A stretch of 64,000 bases of DNA from Alphaproteobacteria bacterium (lineage in GTDB: Bacteria > Pseudomonadota > Alphaproteobacteria > CAAHEQ01 > UBA3637): contig JAFYHG010000025.1 in the NCBI GenBank assembly GCA_017539265.1, positions 30,233 to 94,232 on the forward strand, in the 5' to 3' direction. Shown piece by piece: positions 1 to 8,739 of the stretch. The notes beneath the pieces are model-generated. The model was not told where the DNA came from. It did no database searches and saw nothing but the letters and a program-made list of their open reading frames with translations. Made by a program: the position numbers and the translations under genes. Position 1 is the stretch's first letter. Every line of letters starts with the position of its first letter.

Positions 1-155
1 AAAAAAGGTCGCATATAACCTCCCGATAAAAAATTTTGGGGAAGAATGCCTTTTCCCTGAGCATAGGTTGTATGAATAACATCATCCGTCCAAAAGGCTA
101 CTCGTTTTTGCGCTTTTGGGGTATCTCTATAGACGATATATCTTAAATAAATCAT
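1..155 (-). CDS. Partial hypothetical protein (5' end only)
   Basis: The first 51 codons of a leftward gene that runs off the left edge. It opens with MIYLRYIVYRDTPKAQK and has no stop to the window edge. Its ATG (155-153) overlaps the TGA of the AmpG-like gene in an ATGA junction, so it is probably translationally coupled and the third gene of the typA operon. I do not recognise the family from this fragment; no signal peptide or membrane segment is visible. Confidence 0.6.
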   Translation of the reverse strand, partial: MIYLRYIVYRDTPKAQKRVAFWTDDVIHTTYAQGKGILPQNFLSGGYMRPF

Positions 156-1375
156 ACATTAAAAAATTTCTTGTTAAACCGAATAATGCACAACGCCGGC
201 ACCATCAAGAAACCCGTCAAAGCAAAGAACTCAGGCCATCCCAGAGTTTGTGCAAGCCATCCGCTTAACATACCCAAGAGTGTCAAAGGAATCATCGTCA
301 AGGCATCCAAGAATCCAAACTGAGTTGCAGAAAAGTTTCGCGAACACATACGGGAAATAAAGACCACCCAAACGGCACTTCCGATACCACCGATAATATT
401 GTCGAAGATAATCACCAAAACGAATAAGGGAATATTAGGGCCCGCCAAAGCCAACCCTGCAAATGCAAAACTGGTCAAAATTTCGATGCATCCTAATGTA
501 AATAAAAGCGGTTTAAATTTAAAACGATGTAAAATAAATCCTCCCAGGCAGATACCAAGTGCCGTCATGATTGTGCCAAAGATAGATGATACCTTCATAA
601 TATCCAAATCGGTAAATCCGTTATCGTGATAGAACGGCCAGGCCATACTCCCCAGCATTCCGTTGCAGAGTTTATACAAAACGATAAACAAGCACAATAA
701 AGGGAAATTTTGCCTGTTCCACAAATCCATCAAGGGCATTTTAATTGCGGTATTAAAATTAATCGGTTCCGATTTCGAAATCGGTTCTTTCACGAACATC
801 AGGGAAATAATCCCGATAACAGCCATAATTGTTGAAATTTTGTAGGCCGTATTCCAACTGAGGAAATGGGATAAAGCCAACATACCGGCCGTTGCGCCTA
901 AGTACCCTATGCGTCCGCCAAATTCCTTAACGGTTGTTCCGTCGGTTAATTCCGAATCATTTAAGATATCAATTTTAAGGGCATCTACGGTTAAGGCTTG
1001 GCTGGCACCGCAAATCGCAATTGTCAGGCATCCCAAAAACAAAGACCACACACTTTGAACCGGATTTAAAAAGGAAATAAACCAAAGACCGGCCAAAATT
1101 CCCAACTGAAACAATAAACACCATGCCCGTTTACAACCCATGCTTTTTGCCCACGGCAGATTAATCCGATCAATAAACGGTGCCCACAAAAATTTCAAAC
1201 TGTATGGCATTGTTACGGCGGCAAAAATGCCAACCGTTGCCAAATCAAGACCTGATGATCGTGTCCATAGTTTTAATGATCCCCCAATCAGGTTAATTGG
1301 GGCCTGAACAGAAATCCCTAATCCCAAGAAGGGTAAAATTTTCGGATTTAAAAATTTTCTTAAAAGTTCTTTCAT
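152..1375 (-). CDS. AmpG-like MFS permease
   Basis: A 407-residue polytopic inner-membrane protein with about 12 hydrophobic segments. The N-terminal stretch with PYSLKFLWAPFIDR resembles the conserved early loop of AmpG muropeptide permeases, which import anhydro-muropeptides for peptidoglycan recycling. The length fits short AmpG proteins. It overlaps the typA stop by four bases (ATGA), so the two are co-translated. A nagZ gene, which acts on imported muropeptides, lies about 10 kb away, consistent with but not proof of that substrate. It could be another AmpG/acetyl-CoA-transporter-like MFS member; the MFS call is firm and the substrate is inferred. Confidence 0.8.
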   Translation of the reverse strand: MKELLRKFLNPKILPFLGLGISVQAPINLIGGSLKLWTRSSGLDLATVGIFAAVTMPYSLKFLWAPFIDRINLPWAKSMGCKRAWCLLFQLGILAGLWFISFLNPVQSVWSLFLGCLTIAICGASQALTVDALKIDILNDSELTDGTTVKEFGGRIGYLGATAGMLALSHFLSWNTAYKISTIMAVIGIISLMFVKEPISKSEPINFNTAIKMPLMDLWNRQNFPLLCLFIVLYKLCNGMLGSMAWPFYHDNGFTDLDIMKVSSIFGTIMTALGICLGGFILHRFKFKPLLFTLGCIEILTSFAFAGLALAGPNIPLFVLVIIFDNIIGGIGSAVWVVFISRMCSRNFSATQFGFLDALTMIPLTLLGMLSGWLAQTLGWPEFFALTGFLMVPALCIIRFNKKFFNV

Positions 1376-3207
1376 TCTTGTGCCTCCGGCAGTCTTCCAC
1401 GTTCAAATTTGCGCCTGTCATTGCTATCCAAATATTTTTTGCGTAGTCTGATTGTTTTAGGCGTTACCTCAACCAATTCATCTTCGGCGATATAGGAAAG
1501 GGCTGCTTCTAACGACATTTGTATCGGCGGGATTAAAGCAACCGCTTCATCTTTACCGGCTGCCCGCATATTGGTCAGTTTCTTTCCTTTAATCGGGTTC
1601 ACTTCAATATCGCCGGGTTTGGCGTTGGCCCCGATGATCATGCCGGGATAGACCGCTACCCCTGCAGGAATGAACAATGGACCACGTTCCTGAATGTTCC
1701 ACAGGGCATAGGCTACCGATTTACCCGACTCGGTTGAAATTAATACACCATTTCTCCGTCCCGAAATCGGTCCCTTATAGGGTGCATAACTATGGAAAAG
1801 TCTATTCATAACACCCGTTCCGCAGGTATCTGTTAAAAATTCACTATGGTACCCGATTAAGCCGCGTGACGGTGCCAAAAAGGTTAACCTGGTTTTACCG
1901 CCACCGCTGGGGGCCATTTCGGTCATTTCTGCTTTACGAACCGACATTTTTTCTACCACAACACCGGTATAGGCGTCATCAACATCGATAACAACTTCTT
2001 CCAGCGGTTCAAACTTGTGTCCTTGTTCATCGATATGGAAGACTACGCGTGGGCGTGATACCGATAGTTCATATCCTTCCCGCCGCATCGTTTCGATTAA
2101 GATCCCCAGTTGTAGTTCCCCGCGTCCTGCTACCTCAAACGAATCGGTCGATTCGGTCCGCGATATTTTAAGGGCGATATTCCCTTCGGCCTCTTTTTCC
2201 AAACGATCCCAAATCATACGTGAAGTTACTTTATCTCCTTCCGTTCCGGCCAGCGGCGAAGTATTAATCGAAAAGGTCATTGCCAGTGTCGGTGGGTCAA
2301 TCGGCAAAGCATGAAGAGGTTCTTCAACCGTCAAATCACATAAAGTATCGGCCACGGTTGCTTCGGAAAAACCGGCAATACTGACAATATCACCGGCAAA
2401 ACCTTCTTCAATTTGCTGCCGCTTTAATCCCCGAAACGCCACGATTTTTGAGGCTCTAGCCGTCTCCACGGGTTTCCCTTCACGGGATAGGGCTTTTATG
2501 GTTTGATTCATTTTAATATGTCCGGATGTAATTCTACCCGTTAAAATCCGTCCCACGAACGGATCTGCTTCCAGGGTTGTCACCAACATTTTAAAGGGCC
2601 CGTTTTCATCACAGACCGGTGCCGGCACATGTTCCAGAATTTTCTGAAACAGCGGTTCAATATTTTTACGTTCATCCGTTAAGGAATTGGCTGCCCAACC
2701 GTCACGCCCCGAAGCGAACAGGGTCGGAAAATCCAGTTGCTCATCCGTTGCTCCTAAATTGGCAAACAGGTCAAAAACTTCATTTTGTACCTCAATCGGT
2801 CGGGCATCGGAACGATCTACTTTGTTAATGACAACAATGGGACGAAGCCCTAATTTTAAGGCTTTACTCACCACAAATTTTGTTTGCGGCAGCGGGCCTT
2901 CTGCGGCATCCACTAGCACAATAACCCCATCCACCATCGATAGGATTCGTTCCACTTCACCGCCGAAATCGGCATGCCCCGGTGTGTCCACGATATTGAT
3001 ACGGGTTCCTTTCCATTCAACGGAAGTACACTTGGCGAAAATCGTAATACCGCGTTCCCGTTCCAAATCCCCTGAATCCATGGCACAGGTTGCAACCTGT
3101 TGATTTTCCCGAAAAGCCCCGCTTTGTTTTAAAAATGCATCTACAAAAGTAGTTTTCCCATGGTCTACGTGGGCAATAATAGCTATATTTCTGATATTTT
3201 GAGTCAT
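1372..3207 (-). CDS. typA: Ribosome-associated GTPase TypA/BipA
   Basis: A 611-residue translational GTPase of full family length. The N-terminal G domain shows the P-loop AHVDHGKTT (about residues 12-20), switch [16 protein letters not shown] and NKVD. Domain II and the EF-G-like C-terminal domains follow, with the BipA signature around [12 protein letters not shown]. BipA binds 70S ribosomes and supports growth under stress and cold. It is the first gene of a leftward operon (typA, AmpG-like permease, unknown). The -10 TATAAT (3251-3256) and -35 TTGCAA (3274-3279) lie upstream in the divergent region shared with the Sel1 gene. Confidence 0.97.
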   Translation of the reverse strand: MTQNIRNIAIIAHVDHGKTTFVDAFLKQSGAFRENQQVATCAMDSGDLERERGITIFAKCTSVEWKGTRINIVDTPGHADFGGEVERILSMVDGVIVLVDAAEGPLPQTKFVVSKALKLGLRPIVVINKVDRSDARPIEVQNEVFDLFANLGATDEQLDFPTLFASGRDGWAANSLTDERKNIEPLFQKILEHVPAPVCDENGPFKMLVTTLEADPFVGRILTGRITSGHIKMNQTIKALSREGKPVETARASKIVAFRGLKRQQIEEGFAGDIVSIAGFSEATVADTLCDLTVEEPLHALPIDPPTLAMTFSINTSPLAGTEGDKVTSRMIWDRLEKEAEGNIALKISRTESTDSFEVAGRGELQLGILIETMRREGYELSVSRPRVVFHIDEQGHKFEPLEEVVIDVDDAYTGVVVEKMSVRKAEMTEMAPSGGGKTRLTFLAPSRGLIGYHSEFLTDTCGTGVMNRLFHSYAPYKGPISGRRNGVLISTESGKSVAYALWNIQERGPLFIPAGVAVYPGMIIGANAKPGDIEVNPIKGKKLTNMRAAGKDEAVALIPPIQMSLEAALSYIAEDELVEVTPKTIRLRKKYLDSNDRRKFERGRLPEAQE

Positions 3208-3250
3208 TTATTTCACCGATAAAAAATTAATCCAAAAAAACTTGCGCAAG

Positions 3251-3279
3251 ATTATAACAAAAAAGATTAAAAATTGCAA
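3251..3279 (-). promoter_or_regulatory. Promoter of typA operon
   Basis: TTGCAA at 3274-3279 and TATAAT at 3251-3256 on the minus strand, with a 17-bp spacer. The spacing and position upstream of typA support a sigma70-type promoter. Confidence 0.7.
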
Positions 3280-3304
3280 ATATTTTTTATTTTAAAATTT
3301 TTGT

Positions 3305-3333
3305 TTGTAATTTAAAAAAAAGTGTGTTATGGT
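3305..3333 (+). promoter_or_regulatory. Promoter of Sel1 gene
   Basis: TTGTAA at 3305-3310 and TATGGT at 3328-3333 with a 17-bp spacer, followed by a G-rich ribosome-binding site just before the ATG at 3358. It is divergent from the typA promoter. Confidence 0.65.
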
Positions 3334-3357
3334 GAAAAAAAATAAGCAGGGGGCATT

Positions 3358-4374
3358 ATGAAAAAATTATTTTTATTGTTCACGTTATTGTCTGCCACGT
3401 CGGCCTTTGCAGGCTATACCGACGGTTTAAACTATTTTGATAATCAACAGTATCCGCAGGCTTTTGCCGAATTTAAACCTTTGGCCGATAAGGGTAATGA
3501 TCGGGCGCAATATTATGTCGGTTATATGTATTTAAACGGCTACGGTGTAGATCAAGATAAAAATTTAGGCCTTCAATATATTCAAAAATCCGTTAATCAA
3601 GGTTTTGAAAAAGCGGAGGCTCTGATGGGATATTTCTTGTCCGAAGGCGTGTATGTGCCGCAAAATAAGGCAAAAGGGTTAGAGCTTTATCGAAAAGCCG
3701 CTGAGAAAAAAGATGATGATGCCCTTTTAAACTTGGGGGTTGCCTATTATTTAGGGGAAGTTGTCGATCAGGATTTGGATAAATCCATTGAATATTTTTC
3801 TAGGGTTAACAAAGTTACCAAGCCGATTGCCGGTCGTTATCTGGCGGATGTTTATCTGGCGCGGGATCAAAGCGGTGATGCTAAAAAGGCTATGGACAGT
3901 TATCGTTTAGCTGCGGCAAACGGGGATTTGGCCTCTTTCCATTCTTATGCCTATATTCAACAGAAAGGTAAAGTTGATGGGGTAAATTTGCCGGAAGCCA
4001 TTAAATATTATACTTATGCGGCTTCACAAAGTTATGCGCCTTCTCAATATGTGTTGGGTACTATGTATATCAACGGTGATGGTGTTACGCGTGATGTCTT
4101 CAAAGGGTATGCTTGGATTTCCTTCGCCGCGAATCAGGAATTTAAGCCCGCCATTGAGATTCAAAAAAAGTTAGAGGATAACATGACATTATCTGATGTG
4201 GATAAAGCCCGTCGTGAGATGCTTGTTATTCAACGGGAAACGGTTAATCAGGTCGAATCTCCCTTAAAAAATGCTGCCTTAAGAAACGGTTCCGTTGTTG
4301 TCGCCAATCCTGGTGCAGGGAATGGTAAGGGTTCTGATTCGAATCGTGTTCGTCGTCCGCGTCGTCGTCGTTAA
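3358..4374 (+). CDS. Secreted Sel1-repeat (TPR-like) protein
   Basis: A 338-residue protein. The start MKKLFLLFTLLSATSAFAG is a typical Sec signal peptide with an AFA cleavage site. Repeated helical-pair units follow, with signatures such as AQYYVGYMYLNGYGV, ALLNLGVAYYLGE and APSQYVLGTMYINGDGV, characteristic of Sel1-like repeats that mediate protein-protein contacts, here in the periplasm. The C-terminus is low-complexity and ends in an Arg-rich RVRRPRRRR tail. A short membrane-protein gene follows 17 bases downstream and is probably co-transcribed. The partner protein cannot be told from sequence. Confidence 0.85.
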   Translation: MKKLFLLFTLLSATSAFAGYTDGLNYFDNQQYPQAFAEFKPLADKGNDRAQYYVGYMYLNGYGVDQDKNLGLQYIQKSVNQGFEKAEALMGYFLSEGVYVPQNKAKGLELYRKAAEKKDDDALLNLGVAYYLGEVVDQDLDKSIEYFSRVNKVTKPIAGRYLADVYLARDQSGDAKKAMDSYRLAAANGDLASFHSYAYIQQKGKVDGVNLPEAIKYYTYAASQSYAPSQYVLGTMYINGDGVTRDVFKGYAWISFAANQEFKPAIEIQKKLEDNMTLSDVDKARREMLVIQRETVNQVESPLKNAALRNGSVVVANPGAGNGKGSDSNRVRRPRRRR

Positions 4375-4391
4375 TTTGAAAGGAATGTAAA

Positions 4392-4709
4392 ATGAAAATA
4401 CCAGAATTTGCGAAATCATTTTTAACTTTTCGTTTAATTATTTTAATCGGTATTGCCATGGGGCTATGGCTTTTTTCGGTCCAAACAGAGCAAGTTCCTT
4501 TATCTGTATTGCTGACAGAAACACGGATTTACCTGATCTCATTTATGATTGTATTGGGATTTCACGTCCTCCTTTGGATTATTGTTCAAAAAGCGTCCTT
4601 TTATGATATCGGCGGTTATGTTTGGCGGATTATTCGGGACACGGTCATTATCAACGCCGTTATGCTCAGTACAACGGCCGCCTGCTTTTTATACCACATT
4701 TACGCCTAG
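4392..4709 (+). CDS. Small three-helix membrane protein, unknown
   Basis: A 105-residue protein with hydrophobic segments around residues 15-31, 45-65 and 80-103. It is preceded by a good ribosome-binding site (GAAAGGAATG) 17 bases after the Sel1 gene and ends tail-to-tail against rimI with a four-base overlap. I recognise no family; it is probably an inner-membrane protein made from the Sel1 transcript. Confidence 0.7.
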   Translation: MKIPEFAKSFLTFRLIILIGIAMGLWLFSVQTEQVPLSVLLTETRIYLISFMIVLGFHVLLWIIVQKASFYDIGGYVWRIIRDTVIINAVMLSTTAACFLYHIYA

Positions 4710-5131
4710 ATTTCTTTCGTCAGGCACAGGGCATCCACCATACCGTTTTCAGTCGGGTAGTAGCCTTTTCTGACTCCTGTTTGTTTAAAACCGAAACCGC
4801 CATAAAGCCTTTGTGCCGCTATGTTTAAAGCAGACACTTCCAGAAATATTTTTTTTACCTTTTCTTGCTTGGCATAATTCATCAATTCCCGCATTAGGGC
4901 ACTTGCCAAATGCATTCGCCGATATTCCGGCAGAACCCCGATAGAAATAATTTCCATTTCATCCAATACGCGGGTGCAAATTAGAAATCCTTTTTCCGTT
5001 ACCCAACCGATTGTTGTCGGAAGGGCAAGTATTTGTTCGATTTCCGAAACACTCCATCTGTCTTTAAAACAGTGTTTATAAAGCTCCGCAATAACGGGGG
5101 CATATTCTGTCTGACCGCTAGATACTAACAT
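4706..5131 (-). CDS. rimI: Ribosomal protein S18 alanine N-acetyltransferase RimI
   Basis: A GNAT-fold acetyltransferase. The acetyl-CoA motif appears around ISIGVLPEYRRMHLASALM, followed by IFLEVSALNIAAQRLYGGFGF, the RimI-type EV..N..A..LY..F.F signature. RimI acetylates the N-terminus of ribosomal protein S18. The gene overlaps the end of tsaB, a common pairing. I chose the ATG at 5131 because it puts the conserved Trp near residue 26 as in known RimI; in-frame ATGs at 5137 and 5170 are also possible and would lengthen the overlap with tsaB. Confidence 0.85.
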   Translation of the reverse strand: MLVSSGQTEYAPVIAELYKHCFKDRWSVSEIEQILALPTTIGWVTEKGFLICTRVLDEMEIISIGVLPEYRRMHLASALMRELMNYAKQEKVKKIFLEVSALNIAAQRLYGGFGFKQTGVRKGYYPTENGMVDALCLTKEI

Positions 5132-5720
5132 CGGCATCTCGCAAATAAAGAGGTTCCGGTGCTCTTTCATTTTTTAATGAACAAAGTCCGACGGCAATGG
5201 CCGATTCATATTTCGGGGCGATAATATTAAACTTTGTCTCCTTTAGATAAGAAGCACCCGATCCGGTCAGGGTAGGGGGATTTAATTTTCGGATTTGTTC
5301 TTCGTTTCTGATTACGGCTTCCTCGACGGGATTGCCGTCTTGAAAAGTTTGCGTAAAGAAATCCCCGCGTTTCGTATCCAAAACAACCAAAACTTTTCCC
5401 TTTGTTTCTAACGCCGCCGCCTCAAAAGAAGTAATACCCGCCACGGGAATATTTAAGGCCAACCCAATCCCTCTTGCCGTTGCCAACCCAATTCTGACTC
5501 CCGTAAATGATCCCGGCCCGACAGCCACAGCCACCTTGGTCACTTTTTTGAAATCACGTTTTGCTTTTTTAAGGACTTCCTGTATCATGGGAATAAGGGC
5601 TTCTCCTTGTCCGCGTTCCATCTCTTGATACTGATGCGCCAATACCTTATCGGTTTCGATTAAAGCAACTGAAATACTGTTTTCCGTGGTGTCAAGGGCT
5701 AATATAACGTCATTTTTCAT
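5118..5720 (-). CDS. tsaB: tRNA threonylcarbamoyladenosine biosynthesis protein TsaB
   Basis: A 200-residue ASKHA-fold protein. LALDTTENSISVAL at the N-terminus and GPGSFTGVRIGLATARG around residues 68-85 are the diagnostic TsaB motifs. TsaB scaffolds TsaD and TsaE in making t6A37 on ANN-decoding tRNAs. It sits between a small lipoprotein gene (upstream, 11-base overlap) and rimI (downstream, overlapping), so the three form one operon. Confidence 0.95.
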   Translation of the reverse strand: MKNDVILALDTTENSISVALIETDKVLAHQYQEMERGQGEALIPMIQEVLKKAKRDFKKVTKVAVAVGPGSFTGVRIGLATARGIGLALNIPVAGITSFEAAALETKGKVLVVLDTKRGDFFTQTFQDGNPVEEAVIRNEEQIRKLNPPTLTGSGASYLKETKFNIIAPKYESAIAVGLCSLKNERAPEPLYLRDADVSI

Positions 5721-6111
5721 AATCGACTCCCTTTGAATAAGTTTGTTTTAGGGTTAAAACAAATCGTTTATTTCCTTTTGTTATTAAAGTCAAATTATCT
5801 TCAGTTAACTCGAATTCTTGGATTTCTGTCAGTAAATTTAAAAATTTTTCTTCTTCCGTCATATCAAAACTATCCCCCATCATCATGGTAGAAGATGGTG
5901 TCTGGAAAGAAATTTGCTTTTTATCTGATCTGTAAGTCCCAAAGTATTTGTTAATACCTTTTCCGAAATATCTGTTTGTGTTTTCATCAAATCCCAAAGT
6001 AATTTGGAATCCCGACGGCGTTTGATAGATATACTCTTTTCCTTTAAAGGATATTTCCTTTCCGCACGCCCACAAAAAAAACATGAATAAAACGACCCAA
6101 TATCTTTTCAT
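5710..6111 (-). CDS. Small lipoprotein with META/HslJ-like domain
   Basis: A 133-residue protein with a short hydrophobic signal and lipobox-like LWAC (Cys at about residue 16), so probably lipidated. The body (NKYFGTYRSD, a T/MMMG stretch, FLNLLTEIQEFEL, LTLITKGNKRFVL) follows the pattern of META/HslJ domains, which are small beta-rich envelope proteins. It is the first gene of the tsaB-rimI operon with a clear promoter upstream. The META assignment is by pattern only. Confidence 0.7.
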   Translation of the reverse strand: MKRYWVVLFMFFLWACGKEISFKGKEYIYQTPSGFQITLGFDENTNRYFGKGINKYFGTYRSDKKQISFQTPSSTMMMGDSFDMTEEEKFLNLLTEIQEFELTEDNLTLITKGNKRFVLTLKQTYSKGVDYEK

Positions 6112-6137
6112 CTTTTAACCTTTAAAAATTAAGGTAT

Positions 6138-6166
6138 ATTATAAAAGGATCTCCCACTTTTGTCAA
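6138..6166 (-). promoter_or_regulatory. Promoter of lipoprotein-tsaB-rimI operon
   Basis: On the minus strand TTGACA (6161-6166), a 17-bp spacer and TATAAT (6138-6143), both perfect consensus. About 27 bases further on lies the lipoprotein ATG at 6111. Confidence 0.85.
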
Positions 6167-6197
6167 TAAAAAGATTCGTTCACATCATACAACTTTT

Positions 6198-7352
6198 TTA
6201 CTTTACTTCAACCATTTCCGGTTGCTGGGTATTGGGATTGTACCTAAAGGATAATTTTCCCTGTTTAAACAGAATTACCTTGGCCCCAAAGGCGTCATAC
6301 CGCCACCCTTTCATACAGGGTACATTATTCTCCCCTAATGCCAAAGTTTTCAGTTCCTCGGTCGACGAAATAATTTTGGGTGCTACATTCAGTTCTGCCC
6401 CGACAATCATCAAGAGGAGGTGGTATAAGTCCACCAAAGTTTTTTGTGTATGCGTTAAGGTTTTTGGCTTTTCCCAATCCTTTGGGTAAAGTTCGACCGG
6501 ATCTTTTTTGGCCGCCTGTATAACTTTTAGGATTTCCTGCCCCAGGGCACTCTTTCCAAATCCTCCCGATATCCCGCGACAAGCGTTCATGTCTTCGGCA
6601 TTTTCCGGCATCAGAACCGCCAATTCAATCAAGGCATCATCTTTTAAAATATGCTTTCTGGGCCTGTTCTTGGCCTTGGCCGTTTTCTCGCGCCAGGCAC
6701 ACAATTTTGCGAATACATGTGTTTGTATCGGGCGCTTAAAAGGAATTTTAACTTTCCGCCAAACTTCATTTTCATCCGTGTCATAAGTTTTCGGGTCATT
6801 TTGAATGATAATTTCCTCTTTTAACCATTCTTCACGACCGCTATTGATTATTTTTTCATTTAAGGCCAAATAGATATCTCTTAAATAAGTGACGTCATTT
6901 AAGGCATATTCTTCCTGTTCAGGGGTTAAAGGCCTGTGGTGCCAATCGGTAAAGCGCATGGATTTATCCAAGGCAACCCCCGCCAAGTCATGCACCAGTT
7001 GTTGATAGCCCACATTTTCATCATAGCCGCACACCATCGCCGCAACTTGTGTATCAAAAACGGGTGTTGGCACTTTTCCCGTCAGGTGATAAAAGATTTC
7101 AATATCCTGTCTGGCTGCATGGAATACTTTAACAACTTTCGGGTTTTGTAAAAGGTCAAACAAAGCCGTCAAGTCCATCTCTGTGGCCAAGGGATCAATT
7201 ACTTCCGCCACACCTTTCCCCGCGATTTGTATCAGACACAATTCCGGGTAGTAGGTTTTTTCGCGGATAAATTCGGTATCCAGTGTTATAAAGGGTAATT
7301 TTGCCAATTTTCGGCACAGTTTATTTAAATTTTCCGTCGTATTTATCATCAT
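6198..7352 (-). CDS. rnd: Ribonuclease D
   Basis: A DEDD-type 3'-5' exoribonuclease of about 384 residues that trims tRNA 3' ends. The exonuclease motifs are LDTEFIREKTYYPELCLIQIA (Exo I), HAARQDIEIF (Exo II) and YALNDVTYL (Exo III, Y-x3-D). An HRDC-like domain follows (LCAWREKTAKAKNRPRKHIL). I chose the ATG at 7352, not the upstream in-frame ATG at 7388, because a promoter (TTGCTT 7383-7388, 17 bp, TAAATT 7360-7365) ends only seven bases before it, implying a leaderless mRNA. The gene is divergent from the CCA-type gene. Confidence 0.93.
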   Translation of the reverse strand: MMINTTENLNKLCRKLAKLPFITLDTEFIREKTYYPELCLIQIAGKGVAEVIDPLATEMDLTALFDLLQNPKVVKVFHAARQDIEIFYHLTGKVPTPVFDTQVAAMVCGYDENVGYQQLVHDLAGVALDKSMRFTDWHHRPLTPEQEEYALNDVTYLRDIYLALNEKIINSGREEWLKEEIIIQNDPKTYDTDENEVWRKVKIPFKRPIQTHVFAKLCAWREKTAKAKNRPRKHILKDDALIELAVLMPENAEDMNACRGISGGFGKSALGQEILKVIQAAKKDPVELYPKDWEKPKTLTHTQKTLVDLYHLLLMIVGAELNVAPKIISSTEELKTLALGENNVPCMKGWRYDAFGAKVILFKQGKLSFRYNPNTQQPEMVEVK

Positions 7353-7359
7353 TTTTTTG

Positions 7360-7406
7360 AATTTACACTTTTTTTTGTTGAAAAGCAAGGTTTAATTCGT
7401 TAAAAT
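7360..7406. promoter_or_regulatory. Overlapping divergent promoters, rnd and CCA-type gene
   Basis: Leftward: TTGCTT 7383-7388 and TAAATT 7360-7365. Rightward: TTGAAA 7378-7383 and TAAAAT 7401-7406. Both have 17-bp spacers and each -10 ends seven bases from its ATG, so both mRNAs should be leaderless or nearly so. The two -35 boxes overlap, so the promoters probably compete for polymerase. Confidence 0.65.
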
Positions 7407-7413
7407 AAAAAAC

Positions 7414-8187
7414 ATGATTAATTTATGGACACCCAATGTTTTAAAAATTTATCGGGCGCTCAATGGCCAAATGCGCCTGGTAGGCGGGTGCGTACGTGAT
7501 TTTTTGTTGGGTAAAGAGCCCGATGACATCGATATGGCAACACCGCTTCTGCCTGACGCGGTGCGGGATCGGTTATCAAGTGCCGGCGTAAAATCCCATT
7601 TGATTGCCCCCCGCCACGGGTTGACGGAAATTTTGTTGGATGGGGAAAAGTTTGAAATAACGACGCTGCGACGTGATTCGTACGAAGGGGGAAAACAACA
7701 GGTTACCTTTATTACCGATTATGAACAGGATGCTATTCGGCGTGACTTTACCATAAACGCACTATCTATGGATAAAGATAAAATCTATGATTATTTTGGC
7801 GGGGAATCGGATTTAAAAATGCATCAGGTTCGCTTTATCGGCGATTCGGAAAAACGTATTATGGAAGATCCTCTTCGTATTTTCCGCTATATTCGGTTTT
7901 GGGCGGCATTTGGCGGGGATAACCCTGATTCGGATGTTTTGGCTTTATTCCCAAAATATAGAGGCCATTTGACCGATGTATCGTTAACCCGTCGTAAAAA
8001 AGAGTTTTTAAAAATCATCATGGGACCCAGACCTTTGGCCGCCTTGGATATCATGCGGGCAGGGGGGCTTTTCCCCTATATCGTTTCGCGGGACGGTTTA
8101 AATCATTTACAAAAATTATTGAGTTTAAAACCAAATGCTTCTAAAACAGAGCGACTTTTATGCTTTAACAATTTCATTCAAAATTAA
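7414..8187 (+). CDS. CCA tRNA nucleotidyltransferase-like protein, short form
   Basis: A 257-residue class II nucleotidyltransferase. Motifs: RLVGGCVRDFLLG (GGxVRD), DDIDMATP (metal-binding DxD), TLRRDSYE and RRDFTINALSMD, then EDPLRIFRYIRFWA of the neck domain. CCA-adding enzymes and poly(A) polymerases of this class are usually around 380-450 residues; this one ends after the neck, so the body/tail region is largely missing. It keeps all catalytic motifs. It could be a compact CCA enzyme, a PcnB-like enzyme or one half of a split pair. It is followed by a prepilin gene 15 bases downstream. Confidence 0.85.
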   Translation: MINLWTPNVLKIYRALNGQMRLVGGCVRDFLLGKEPDDIDMATPLLPDAVRDRLSSAGVKSHLIAPRHGLTEILLDGEKFEITTLRRDSYEGGKQQVTFITDYEQDAIRRDFTINALSMDKDKIYDYFGGESDLKMHQVRFIGDSEKRIMEDPLRIFRYIRFWAAFGGDNPDSDVLALFPKYRGHLTDVSLTRRKKEFLKIIMGPRPLAALDIMRAGGLFPYIVSRDGLNHLQKLLSLKPNASKTERLLCFNNFIQN

Positions 8188-8202
8188 CAGAAAGGAAAAA
8201 AC

Positions 8203-8688
8203 ATGCAAATCAATAATCAAGAATCAGGTCGTACAATGATGGAAATGATCGGTGTTATCGCTATTATCGGTGTTTTAACGGTGGGAGCGATTTCTGCGGT
8301 TAACTTCGGGTTGGAATCATTTCGGGTATCCTCGGCATTCAGTATGGTTGAAAACACTGCCGCTGCCGTTTCCGACTTATATTCGTGGAAACGAGAATTC
8401 CCCACGAATGCTGAGGCTAAACAAATGCGGGATAAGATTTGTGACAATAAAGTTTTTGATGATACTTGCCTCGATCAGGAAAATGCCGCTACTATTCCGA
8501 CTGCTTGGGGCTATTTAATGGTTGAGCCTGATAGTGCCTCTCAATTTAAAATTACATTAACGAATGTGCCATATATGTCGTGCAACCAACTTATGACCAT
8601 GAGTTGGACAAACGCAACGCTTGACTCTAAATTGACCTGCAAGGAGGATGGTGATGCCAAAACAGATATGGTTTTCTATGGAAATTAA
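8203..8688 (+). CDS. Type IV prepilin-like protein
   Basis: A 161-residue protein with a class III prepilin N-terminus: a short leader ending in Gly, then RTMMEMIGVIAIIGVLTVGA with Glu at mature position +5 and a long hydrophobic helix. The rest is a small pilin-like globular domain with four Cys (around CDNKVFDDTC and YMSC...LTC) that could form disulfides. Prepilin peptidase would cleave after Gly; the product would be a pilus or pseudopilus subunit. No other pilus gene is adjacent. It is co-transcribed with the CCA-type gene and ends at a strong terminator. Confidence 0.8.
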   Translation: MQINNQESGRTMMEMIGVIAIIGVLTVGAISAVNFGLESFRVSSAFSMVENTAAAVSDLYSWKREFPTNAEAKQMRDKICDNKVFDDTCLDQENAATIPTAWGYLMVEPDSASQFKITLTNVPYMSCNQLMTMSWTNATLDSKLTCKEDGDAKTDMVFYGN

Positions 8689-8700
8689 TGGTATGTGATA

Positions 8701-8728
8701 AAAAAAGCCACCCGTTTGGGTGGCTTTT
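8701..8728. terminator. Bidirectional intrinsic terminator
   Basis: Stem GCCACCC/GGGTGGC (8707-8713 with 8718-8724), loop GTTT, flanked by an A-run on one side and T-run on the other. It sits between the convergent prepilin and serS genes and can serve both. Confidence 0.9.
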
Positions 8729-8739
8729 AAAATTGTTCC

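Noticed and set aside
2687..3103. 138-codon frame antisense to typA
   Set aside because: Shadow of a conserved GTPase; Ser/Pro-rich composition typical of antisense frames.
3241..3250. CTTGCGCAAG followed by T-run on the minus strand as an attenuator of typA
   Set aside because: The palindrome has no room for a loop with more than three pairs, too weak for a terminator.
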